Shown here: positions 1-5,957 of the stretch, one piece after another
Layout of the letters: each line of letters opens with the position of its first letter
Position numbering within the stretch: the first letter of the stretch is position 1
Assembly (NCBI GenBank): GCA_002348045.1
Contig: DDYO01000049.1
Coordinates: 1-13,900 of the forward strand
Direction of reading: 5' to 3'
DNA: 13,900 nt
DNA from: Anaerolineales bacterium UBA2232
Lineage (GTDB): Bacteria; Chloroflexota; Anaerolineae; UBA2200
Position numbers and translations under genes: made by a program
Notes under the pieces: model-generated
Seen by the model: the letters and a program-made list of their open reading frames with translations, nothing else
The model's database searches: none
What the model was told of the DNA's origin: nothing

Positions 1-78
1 GCCGGAGCAGCCGTCAATCTGCAGGAAGGGAGCATCGGAAAGGCCTACGGACTGGCACCGCCTGATCCTCAGCTACGG

Positions 79-486
79 CTACTGCTCATCACCGTCGGGC
101 GCAGCAGGCAAGTTCACGTTGATGATGTTGCCATGCACGTCCAGCACAATGCGGAAGCCCACCATGGCTAGTAGGCGGCGTGCCTCTGTCGGCAGGCGTC
201 GTTGTCGGATCTCTTGGATGTCCAAATTCCGCAGCTGGGCATCAATCATGGCCTTGGTGAACAGATCATCCTGACCCATCATCTGGAGCATGGCACGCGA
301 CGCTTCTTCGCTGTTTTCTGAGAGCTGAGAAACAAACTGGCCCAGGACGGCCGTGTCAATGGGCGAGGCTTCCACGTAGCGTTGAAATCCCTGGTCATTC
401 ACCACGTAGAAGGATTCGCTGCCCAGGTATTCCACGCGCAGCGGCCTATCCATTTCATCAACTACCAGACCCTCAAAGAATGCCAT
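79..486 (-). CDS. Conserved hypothetical protein, 135 aa
   Basis: A soluble protein with no signal peptide or membrane segment and no catalytic motif that I recognise. It is acidic and mostly helical in the middle (about residues 45-95, rich in E, Q, L, M). A conserved-looking core reads GQDDLFTKAMIDAQLRN near residues 71-87, and a hydrophobic strand-like end contains GFRIVLDVHGNIINVN. From memory, similar uncharacterised proteins occur in Chloroflexota, but I cannot name a family. The ATG at 486 is preceded by a GAGG-type ribosome site. It lies about 110 bases beyond the superoxide reductase stop, and an intrinsic terminator sits between them, so it is probably not co-transcribed efficiently with that operon. 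No clear promoter of its own is visible. Function unknown. Confidence 0.7.
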   Translation of the reverse strand: MAFFEGLVVDEMDRPLRVEYLGSESFYVVNDQGFQRYVEASPIDTAVLGQFVSQLSENSEEASRAMLQMMGQDDLFTKAMIDAQLRNLDIQEIRQRRLPTEARRLLAMVGFRIVLDVHGNIINVNLPAAPDGDEQ

Positions 487-537
487 GGCGAACCTCGGTG
501 CTCTCCTCGTTCATCACGGGTGTGCGCGGCAGGGCTT

Positions 538-574
538 AAACAAAGGGGGCTGCCCCGTCCAGCGGAGCAGCCCC
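538..574 (-). terminator. Intrinsic terminator after superoxide reductase gene
   Basis: Read on the minus strand: GGGGCTGC, a 13-base loop, then GCAGCCCC, giving a perfect 8-bp GC-rich stem. It is followed at once by CTTTGTTT. It lies 26 bases past the superoxide reductase stop and before the next minus-strand gene, so it should end the rubredoxin-superoxide reductase transcript. Confidence 0.75.
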
Positions 575-599
575 ATGATCACCCCGGCCTATCCCGTAC

Positions 600-989
600 C
601 TAAACGGAGATGGCTTTGGCTGACTCCCACAGTCCGTGGATGTTACACAGAGACACAGCCAACAGGGTTCCCGGTTCCGTCACCTTCATGACGAATTGGG
701 CAACCGGATCAGTATACGCCGGTCCCTGATTGGCTCCCTTGACTGATTCGCCGTGAGCTGCGAACTCGAAATGTCCTACCTGGTACACGAACTTGTCGTT
801 TTCCGGCTGGAAATACACGTCAATCCAGCGGATGTGGTGCTCAGTGGTATTCGGGTGGGATATTTCCTTGCCCACGCTTACCTTGACACCAAACGGCTGG
901 TTGACCTCAACCTTGTCCGGACACTCAATGACGGGAACGTGCTTCTCAGCCTTCCAATCTGCGCTCTGAATTCTCTCTCCAATTTTCAT
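600..989 (-). CDS. Superoxide reductase (neelaredoxin type, class II)
   Basis: Reduces superoxide to hydrogen peroxide in the cytoplasm of anaerobes without releasing oxygen; the electron comes from rubredoxin. At 129 residues it is the one-iron form, lacking the extra desulforedoxin-like iron domain of two-iron desulfoferrodoxins. The expected Fe(His)4Cys centre is visible: E15 and H17 in the EKHVP motif (K16 is the lysine thought to attract superoxide), H45, H51 in the HPNTTEHHI segment, and C115 and H118 in the CNIHGLW motif. The ATG at 989 has a strong AAGGAGG ribosome site. It starts 36 bases after the rubredoxin stop and is followed by an intrinsic terminator, so the two form an operon for superoxide defence. 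No residue of the active site is missing. Confidence 0.95.
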   Translation of the reverse strand: MKIGERIQSADWKAEKHVPVIECPDKVEVNQPFGVKVSVGKEISHPNTTEHHIRWIDVYFQPENDKFVYQVGHFEFAAHGESVKGANQGPAYTDPVAQFVMKVTEPGTLLAVSLCNIHGLWESAKAISV

Positions 990-1025
990 ACTATCCTCCT
1001 TGGCAATCTACAGCGCCAGCAGCAG

Positions 1026-1187
1026 CTAACTCACGGGCTCGAACATGTCCTTCTCGGCACCACAGTCTGGGCACGTCCAACCAGCGGGAAGGTCCTCGAA
1101 GGCAGTTCCCGGGGCCACGCCATTATCCGGGTCGCCCTTGGCTGGATCGTAGATGTAACCGCACACCGTGCACTCGTACTTTTTCAC
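1026..1187 (-). CDS. Rubredoxin, 53 aa, GTG start
   Basis: A small Fe(Cys)4 electron carrier. Translation from the GTG at 1187 gives 53 residues, the usual rubredoxin length, with the canonical pairs C6-x-x-C9-G-Y and C39-P-D-C42-G. Other family hallmarks are the YDP stretch at 13-15, the [14 protein letters not shown] region and W37. The start is GTG, so a search restricted to ATG or with a minimum length would miss this gene. The start is fixed by an AAGGAGG ribosome site seven bases upstream and by the family's N-terminus. It is the first gene behind a consensus promoter and precedes superoxide reductase by 36 bases, so it is very likely that enzyme's direct electron donor. Confidence 0.95.
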   Translation of the reverse strand: MKKYECTVCGYIYDPAKGDPDNGVAPGTAFEDLPAGWTCPDCGAEKDMFEPVS

Positions 1188-1194
1188 CGTACAA

Positions 1195-1201
1195 CCTCCT
1201 T
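1195..1201 (-). promoter_or_regulatory. Ribosome binding site deciding the rubredoxin GTG start
   Basis: AAGGAGG on the minus strand, seven bases before the GTG at 1187. This near-perfect Shine-Dalgarno sequence is the main support for the non-ATG start. Confidence 0.85.
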
Positions 1202-1222
1202 GAGTCGATCAGCGTCCCTCCC

Positions 1223-1251
1223 ATTATGGGGCAAAAACGCCATCTTGTCAA
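1223..1251 (-). promoter_or_regulatory. Sigma-70-type promoter for rubredoxin-superoxide reductase
   Basis: Minus strand: -35 TTGACA (1251-1246), a 17-base spacer, -10 CATAAT (1228-1223), five of six matches to TATAAT. The -10 box is 35 bases before the rubredoxin start. I see no clear operator between promoter and gene. Confidence 0.8.
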
Positions 1252-1320
1252 TTGGGTACCCCACCGGGGTGTGCATCCGGTAAGGATGCCTGGAGCTGGC
1301 CCCGGTTCGGCGCGGCCGAT

Positions 1321-1349
1321 TTGACACCTGGGTGATTTGGTACTAGATT
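1321..1349 (+). promoter_or_regulatory. Sigma-70-type promoter for the enolase/kinase cluster
   Basis: -35 TTGACA (1321-1326), a 17-base spacer, -10 TAGATT (1344-1349). The predicted transcription start lies near 1356, inside the palindrome described separately, so a repressor bound there would block initiation. Confidence 0.75.
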
Positions 1350-1370
1350 GTCGTCTGTATACAGTCGACA
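1349..1370 (+). promoter_or_regulatory. 22-bp near-perfect palindrome, candidate GntR/FadR operator
   Basis: The core CTGTATACAG (1355-1364) is a perfect palindrome. It is flanked by TTGTCG on the left and CGACAA-like CGACA on the right; only the T/T pair at 1354/1365 breaks the symmetry over 22 bases. The GTATAC centre matches the short palindromes (T-x-GTATAC-x-A type) known for VanR/FadR-like GntR repressors. It abuts the -10 box and covers the expected start site. The FadR-type regulator encoded at 4414-5106 in the same cluster is the obvious candidate to bind it; this pairing is inference. Confidence 0.7.
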
Positions 1371-1406
1371 GGAAAGGCCAGACAAGCTGACACAAGGAGT
1401 GATGAC

Positions 1407-2687
1407 GTGACTCAGTTCGCAATCCGTAAGGTGCATGCGCGGGAGATCATCGATTGTCGTGGTTTTCCGACCTTGCAGGTGGATGTACGTACCGAGGCAG
1501 GCATCCTGGGACGGGCCGATGTTCCCTGTGGACGGTCCACTGGGCGCCACGAAGCCGTGGAACTGCGCGATGGCGGCAAGCGCTACGCCGGCCAGGGTGT
1601 GCTCAAGGCCATCGGCCACGTCAACGACGTGATCGGTCCGGCCCTCGAGGGCAAAGATGTCACCCGGCAGCGGGAGATCGACTTGCTCATGAACGAGCTG
1701 GATGGGACAACCAACAAGGCGAACCTGGGAGCCAATGCTATTGTGGGAGTCTCCCTGGCTACAGCGCGCTGCGCGGCAGCCAGCCTCCGCGTTCCTCTCT
1801 ACAAGTACATTGACACCAATGCGCATGTTCTGCCGGTACCGCTCGTGAACTTGATCGGTGGCGGCAAGCTGGGAGCCAGCGATCTGGAAATCCAAGAGTT
1901 CCATATCGTGCCAGTGGGAGCCCAGTCGCTGGGAGAAGCGCTGCAGATGGCTACTGAGGTTAACCTTGAGCTTCGAGAGCTCGTCTTGGCCAAGTACGGG
2001 AAGATGGCCCTCAATACCGGTGATGAAGGCGGGTTCATGCCCCCAATGCGCGGGATGCGCGAGCCCCTCGAGTTCCTGGTCAAAGCTGTGGACTTGGCCG
2101 GCTACAGCAAGGACATGGCGTATGCTATGGACGTAGCAGCAACACACTTTTTCAGCCGCAAGACCAAGCGCTACCATCTGAACAATGAGGAGTTGAGCTC
2201 GGAGGAGATGATCGGCCTGTATCTGGACTTGCTGAAGGATTTTCCAGTGGTGTCCATCGAAGATCCGCTTGCCGAGGATGACTGGGAGGGGTTTGCCGAA
2301 CTGACGCGGGCGGTCGATATTCAAATCGTCGGCGACGATCTCTTTGTCACCAATCCCAAGCGCTTGCGCAAAGGCATCGCGGCGGGTGCGGCCAACGCGC
2401 TACTGTGGAAGGTGAACCAGATTGGCACCTTGACCGAGGCACTGGAAGCGGCGGCCCTGGCCTTCCGCAATGGCTATGGGGTGCAGGTTTCCGAACGGTC
2501 AGGCGAGACGGAGGATCCGATCATCGCCGATATAGTGGTTGGGCTGAACGCCGGCCAGATAAAGACCGGAGCACCGGTACGTGGAGAGCGCACTGGAAAG
2601 TACAACCGCTTGCTACAGATAGAGGAAGAGCTGGGCGGCCAGGCGACCTATGCAGGCCGTCACTTCCGGCAGCCGCTGGGGTGGTAG
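1407..2687 (+). CDS. Divergent enolase-family protein lacking both active-site histidines
   Basis: 426 residues, normal enolase length. Enolase converts 2-phosphoglycerate to phosphoenolpyruvate. Present: Mg ligands D242, E285 (SIEDPLAEDDWEG) and D310 (VGDDLFVTN); E164 (IQEF) and E207 (GDEGG); the proton-abstracting lysine K335 (WKVNQIG); K386 (GQIKTG); and the phosphate-contacting R364-S365. Changed: the histidine of the usual GG-x-HA motif is L155 (GGGKLG), the histidine of SHRSGE is E363 (SERSGE), and the mobile loop SGASTG is CGRSTG (S44 kept). The first motif reads DCRGFPT instead of DSRGNPT. The start is GTG at 1407, with AAGGAG seven bases upstream; the ATG at 1402 runs straight into a stop. 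It is first in a cluster with a glycerate-type kinase. It could be a housekeeping enolase of an unusual lineage, but the changes suggest an altered substrate or paralogue. Confidence 0.85.
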   Translation: MTQFAIRKVHAREIIDCRGFPTLQVDVRTEAGILGRADVPCGRSTGRHEAVELRDGGKRYAGQGVLKAIGHVNDVIGPALEGKDVTRQREIDLLMNELDGTTNKANLGANAIVGVSLATARCAAASLRVPLYKYIDTNAHVLPVPLVNLIGGGKLGASDLEIQEFHIVPVGAQSLGEALQMATEVNLELRELVLAKYGKMALNTGDEGGFMPPMRGMREPLEFLVKAVDLAGYSKDMAYAMDVAATHFFSRKTKRYHLNNEELSSEEMIGLYLDLLKDFPVVSIEDPLAEDDWEGFAELTRAVDIQIVGDDLFVTNPKRLRKGIAAGAANALLWKVNQIGTLTEALEAAALAFRNGYGVQVSERSGETEDPIIADIVVGLNAGQIKTGAPVRGERTGKYNRLLQIEEELGGQATYAGRHFRQPLGW

Positions 2688-2749
2688 GATCCCCTGGCAG
2701 CAACGACAGCATGCGCTGCTGGAGAAAGCTTGCTTGCGAGCCTGCGGGG

Positions 2750-2992
2750 ATGATGGCAATGGAGCGACCGATAGAACCCGAGAGCAGGGTGCTCACCACA
2801 CCCGGGCCAAGCACGACCGGTGGTGGTGCCCAGTGCACTGCCGGCGCGATCGTGCCCTCATGGGACCTTGAATCTGCGGTGAAGGCCGGCCTGCATGTGC
2901 TTGGTGGCCTCGCTTTTCAGGGCCACAAGCGGATCGTGGCTCAGGAAGAAGCCGCCAATGCTAGGGCTCTAGTGGCCTCGCGCCTGCCGTGA
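2750..2992 (+). CDS. Putative 80-aa protein between enolase and kinase, unknown function
   Basis: I do not recognise this protein. The reading frame after the enolase stop keeps GC-rich third positions and ordinary amino-acid use. It ends in a TGATG overlap with the kinase gene (TGA at 2990-2992, kinase ATG at 2992), the usual sign of translational coupling. The N-terminal 35 residues are Gly/Pro/Thr-rich. Residues about 40-78 (DLESAVKAGLHVLGG, then QGHKRIVAQEEAANARALV) look like two amphipathic helices. There is no signal peptide. The start is uncertain: ATG codons at 2750, 2753 and 2759 all fit, and GGGGA at 2746-2750 is best spaced for 2759 (77 residues). An upstream extension in the same frame overlaps the enolase and is not credible. 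It may be a small accessory subunit or a non-functional remnant. Confidence 0.5.
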   Translation: MMAMERPIEPESRVLTTPGPSTTGGGAQCTAGAIVPSWDLESAVKAGLHVLGGLAFQGHKRIVAQEEAANARALVASRLP

Positions 2993-4344
2993 TGTACGTT
3001 CAGAACGACAACGTGCTGCGAGGCCACGGGGAGACTCAACTGCGCAGCGTTGCCCTGGATGTGGTGGAGCATGCCCTGGCCGCCGCTGATCCGTACGCCG
3101 CCGTTTTGCGGCTGGTGAGGCGCCGAGGCGACTATCTGTCCATCGGTAACCTCGACTTCGATCTGTCGCGGACCAACCGGGTTATCGTCATTGGGGCTGG
3201 AAAAGCCACGCTGCGCCTGGCCGAAGTGCTGGAGGAAATCCTGGGCTCGCGGATCGATGCGGGGCTGATCGCCATCAAACGCGGTCAGCCCCATTCCCTG
3301 CGCCACATTCGTGTCATGGAGGCATCGCATCCCTATCCAGACGAGTCCAGCCACGATGCGGCGAGAGCGGCCTTGGCGTTGGCGAAGCAAGCACGGGCGG
3401 GCGACCTGATCTTGACCGCTTTCACTGGCGGCAGCTCGGCTCTGATGTGCTGCGCAGCTGAGGGAATCACTCATCGTGAGAAAAGACAGGTGCACGAGAT
3501 GCTGCTGTCGTCTGGTGCCGGCATCCGCGAGATCAATGCGGTACGAAAACACCTGTCCCAGATCAAGGGTGGCTTGCTGGCCCAGGCTGCACTTCCCGCT
3601 GAGCTCGTCAACTTGACCGTGTCGGATGTCATTGGTGATCCGTTGGACTATATCTGCGACCTTGTGGTCCCGGACACCTCCACCGTCGCTGATGCGGTGG
3701 ACGTGCTTCAACGGTACGATTTGTGGGAGGTTGTGGCTGCTTCGGTGCGGTCCCACCTGGAAAAGGGTGCAGACGTCGAGACCCCGAAGCAGTTGGACCC
3801 GGCGAAGGTGCATACCTTTGTGGTGGTTCCTCTGGAGGCAGCGGCCAACGCGGCCGCCCAACGTGCGGATGAGCTGGGCTTTCCTCCGCTGTTCCTGACC
3901 ACATCGCTGGCGGGCGAAAGTTGCGAGGTGGGTGCCTGTTTGGCCTCGATCGTGCGGGAGATCCGCCGGACCGGGCGTCCCCGTTCATTCCCGTGTGCCC
4001 TTATCGCCTGCGGTGAGAATACTGTGACGGTGCCGAAAGGCGCGGGCACGGGAGGCCCCAGCCAGGAATTGGCCCTGAGTCTGGCGCTCCATCTGGATGG
4101 CCTGCCAGGAGTGGTAGCAGTTGCACTCGACACCGACGGCACCGACGGCCCTACACCGTTTGCGGGAGGAATGGTCGACGGGCAAACGGCTTCCTCGGCT
4201 CGGGCGCGAGCACTGGACGTGTTTCGTAGCCTGCGGGCCCACGATACTAGTCCCCTGTTGCGGCAGCTGGACGACCTGGTGGTCACCGGGGCAACGGGCA
4301 CGAACGTGGCGGACCTGCTAGTCATTATCGTGGCGTCAGGCTGA
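2992..4344 (+). CDS. Glycerate 2-kinase family protein (DUF4147 + MOFRL)
   Basis: 450 residues, the normal length for type II glycerate kinases (GckA/TtuD type), which phosphorylate D-glycerate with ATP to 2-phosphoglycerate. The N-terminal DUF4147 domain shows VIGAGKA (residues 66-72), the loop TGGSSAL (146-152, usually GGGSAL), SSGAGIREINAVRKHLSQIKGG (about 174-195) and VSDVIGDP (210-217). The C-terminal MOFRL domain shows ACGENTVTV (339-347), GTGGPSQELAL (352-362; GGRNQE in the best-known enzymes), DTDGTDGPT (380-388) and VTGATGTNV (431-439). Start chosen as ATG 2992, overlapping the stop of the small gene; the GTG at 2989 is an alternative. The departures from GGGSAL and GGRNQE parallel the enolase's changed active site, so the substrate may not be glycerate. 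Product and substrate fit enolase chemistry in either case. Confidence 0.85.
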   Translation: MYVQNDNVLRGHGETQLRSVALDVVEHALAAADPYAAVLRLVRRRGDYLSIGNLDFDLSRTNRVIVIGAGKATLRLAEVLEEILGSRIDAGLIAIKRGQPHSLRHIRVMEASHPYPDESSHDAARAALALAKQARAGDLILTAFTGGSSALMCCAAEGITHREKRQVHEMLLSSGAGIREINAVRKHLSQIKGGLLAQAALPAELVNLTVSDVIGDPLDYICDLVVPDTSTVADAVDVLQRYDLWEVVAASVRSHLEKGADVETPKQLDPAKVHTFVVVPLEAAANAAAQRADELGFPPLFLTTSLAGESCEVGACLASIVREIRRTGRPRSFPCALIACGENTVTVPKGAGTGGPSQELALSLALHLDGLPGVVAVALDTDGTDGPTPFAGGMVDGQTASSARARALDVFRSLRAHDTSPLLRQLDDLVVTGATGTNVADLLVIIVASG

Positions 4345-4386
4345 AGCGAGGATCACGATCGAGCCCGGGCACCCATTGGACGGGGA

Positions 4387-4399
4387 GGAGGTAACCTCC
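4387..4399 (+). promoter_or_regulatory. Short inverted repeat before the regulator gene
   Basis: GGAGGT-A-ACCTCC, a perfect 6+1+6 inverted repeat 14 bases before the regulator ATG. It is followed by a second small one (TCCGT, six bases, ACGGA). These could be an autoregulatory site or a hairpin masking the only strong purine-rich ribosome-site-like sequence here. The centre differs from the GTATAC of the main operator, so I do not claim the same protein binds it. Confidence 0.3.
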
Positions 4400-4413
4400 G
4401 TCCCGGAACGGAC

Positions 4414-5106
4414 ATGTTGATGGACCAACAGCCCATCGGTCTCCCCCGGATCGAGATGGAATCCATAAGCCGAAAGGTCGAATCTGCCATCAGAGAGCAT
4501 ATTCTTTCGGGGCAGCTTCGACCGGGTGCGCGTTTGGTCGAGGTACAGCTGGCCCAGGAGCTGGGGGTGAGCCGGGCGCCCGTACGGGCTGCGCTGCAGA
4601 CCTTGGAGGTCGAGGGCTTGGTCGTTACCGTTCCCAACAAGGGCGCCTGTGTGGCTGGGGTCACCGCCCGGGACCTGCACGAGATCTACACGGTGCGCAG
4701 CGTTCTGGAAGAGCTGGCGGTTCGCCTGGCAGCGGAGCGCTGGACGAGGGTGGCACTGGCCGATCTACAAGAAATTGTGGAGCGCATGCAAGAGGCGGCC
4801 CGCGCAGGCGATGCTCCGATGATGGCGGCCTTTGACCTCGAGTTCCATCAGTATCTCTGGGACCTGTCGGGTCACCAAAGGCTTCGCCAGATTCTTCTGA
4901 GCATGATGGGGCCGATTCGCATGTTCATTGCACTGAACGCGCGGTTGTACGAGGACTTTTCGGACAATTGTCTGGAGCATTCGGAACTGCTGGATGCTCT
5001 GCAGGCTGGTGATGTGGAGAAGGCCGGATCGCTCATGGCGCAGCACATCACCGATGCCGGTCGGCTCAACATCAAGTTCCTGGAGCGGCAAGCATCCGAT
5101 ACCTGA
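4414..5106 (+). CDS. GntR-family transcriptional regulator, FadR subfamily (FCD domain)
   Basis: 230 residues. The N-terminal winged helix-turn-helix covers about 16-80, with the recognition part ELGVSRAPVRAALQTLEVEGLV at 49-70. The C-terminal all-helical FCD ligand domain covers about 85-215. Likely metal-binding residues of FCD domains are in place: D141 and H145 (FDLEFH), H189 (EHSELLDAL) and H211 (AQHI). Such regulators commonly sense carboxylate or hydroxy-acid metabolites through the bound metal. It follows the kinase by 69 bases in the same direction and probably controls the cluster through the palindrome at 1349-1370. The start is weakly supported: ATG at 4414 or 4420, with no good ribosome site at normal spacing. 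Family assignment is firm; the ligand is inference. Confidence 0.9.
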   Translation: MLMDQQPIGLPRIEMESISRKVESAIREHILSGQLRPGARLVEVQLAQELGVSRAPVRAALQTLEVEGLVVTVPNKGACVAGVTARDLHEIYTVRSVLEELAVRLAAERWTRVALADLQEIVERMQEAARAGDAPMMAAFDLEFHQYLWDLSGHQRLRQILLSMMGPIRMFIALNARLYEDFSDNCLEHSELLDALQAGDVEKAGSLMAQHITDAGRLNIKFLERQASDT

Positions 5107-5126
5107 GGGTGAGCCCTCGCACTCGA

Positions 5127-5139
5127 TCCCCGTAGGGGA
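5127..5139. other. Small hairpin between convergent genes
   Basis: TCCCC-GTA-GGGGA, a perfect 5-bp stem with a 3-base loop, in the 65-base gap between the regulator stop (plus) and the S-component stop (minus). Neither strand has a T-run after it, so it is at best a weak bidirectional terminator. Confidence 0.3.
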
Positions 5140-5171
5140 GGCGACTGCTGACGCGGCTCAGTGCCGGTCCC

Positions 5172-5957
5172 TCACGGCTCCCACTTGAAGGTCAGAATCG
5201 GTTCGAAACGGCGCAGTACCTTGAGCAGAGCTGGCCCCAGGAAGACAACCATTGCTGCATTGCCAGCCGCTCGCCACGCATCCCACCATAGAGATGTGGT
5301 GACGTAGAACACGACGTACCGGGCGATTGCTTGCCTCACGCTGATTCCAAACTCCCACGTCTGACCGGGAACACTCTGGATGGGGGTGATGTACGGCCAG
5401 AACCACAGGTTCATCACCGCTCCAAAGATAAATCCCCACAATCCGGTCCACAGGACGAGCATGAGCAATTCCCAGTGAGGACGATGGCGAAGGTTAGGAA
5501 GCCAGCCGGACGTGAGCCCCATCCATCCGGCGCTGAACATCTGGTACGGCAGCCACGGTCCTACGCCTCCACCGATGAGGGCTGAGACCAGCATCGAAAG
5601 AACACCCATCAGGAACCCGAAAGAACTGCGGTAGACATAACCACAGAGAGCGAGCAAGAAGAATACGGTGGAGAAGCCCGCAGGACCGGGCAGCACGCGG
5701 AGGAGGGCATTAACGGCGGTGAGGACTCCGAGGATGGCGATGGTGCGCGCGCTCATGGGGCCACCGCCAAAGCTGACCAGCATCAAGACCACGCACAGAA
5801 AGGTCAGCAGCAATGTCACCAAAGGAGCATCCTGCGCATGGGCCATACCCATCGCTCCGCCGGTGGACGAGGGCACCAGAAAGGGGTAGCCAAAAGCCAC
5901 GATGCCTACCAGCACGGTGGAGATCAAGACCATGCGGCTCGCCATACGCTGGGCCAT
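5172..5957 (-). CDS. ECF transporter S component, probable cobalamin specificity subunit
   Basis: 261 residues, an integral membrane protein with about six to seven hydrophobic segments. Examples are VLISTVLVGIVAFGYPFLV (about 10-28), VTLLLTFLCVVLMLVSF (47-63), STVFFLLALCGYVY, FGFLMGVLSMLVSALI and LLMLVLWTGLWGFIFGAVM. S components bind the vitamin and dock on the EcfT/EcfA module. The motif GGGVGPWLPYQMF followed by NLWFWPY and an RYVVFY...W segment resembles, from memory, S components of actinobacterial and chloroflexotan CbrT-like systems. It is the last gene of the riboswitch-controlled operon, and its ATG overlaps the ATPase stop by one base (TAATG). Cobalamin as substrate is inferred from the riboswitch and the transcobalamin-like genes. 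Sequence alone would support only 'ECF S component'. Confidence 0.85.
   Translation of the reverse strand: MAQRMASRMVLISTVLVGIVAFGYPFLVPSSTGGAMGMAHAQDAPLVTLLLTFLCVVLMLVSFGGGPMSARTIAILGVLTAVNALLRVLPGPAGFSTVFFLLALCGYVYRSSFGFLMGVLSMLVSALIGGGVGPWLPYQMFSAGWMGLTSGWLPNLRHRPHWELLMLVLWTGLWGFIFGAVMNLWFWPYITPIQSVPGQTWEFGISVRQAIARYVVFYVTTSLWWDAWRAAGNAAMVVFLGPALLKVLRRFEPILTFKWEP

Noticed and set aside
1..168. Open plus-strand frame from the left edge
   Set aside because: It has no stop until 166-168 and could be the tail of an upstream gene, but most of it is antisense to the 135-residue gene and nothing in the translation is recognisable.
712..717. GTATAC as a second operator
   Set aside because: It is a lone hexamer inside the superoxide reductase coding region without the flanking symmetry of the 1349-1370 palindrome.
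1273..1289. GCATCC-GGTAA-GGATGC hairpin in the divergent intergenic region
   Set aside because: It is a perfect 6-bp stem but has no T-run, lies upstream of both promoters and matches no element I know; chance is plausible.
2405..2749. N-terminal part of a 195-residue plus-strand frame running through the end of the enolase gene
   Set aside because: It is the enolase read out of frame, rich in W, R and G. Only the portion after the enolase stop has coding character and is reported as the small gene.
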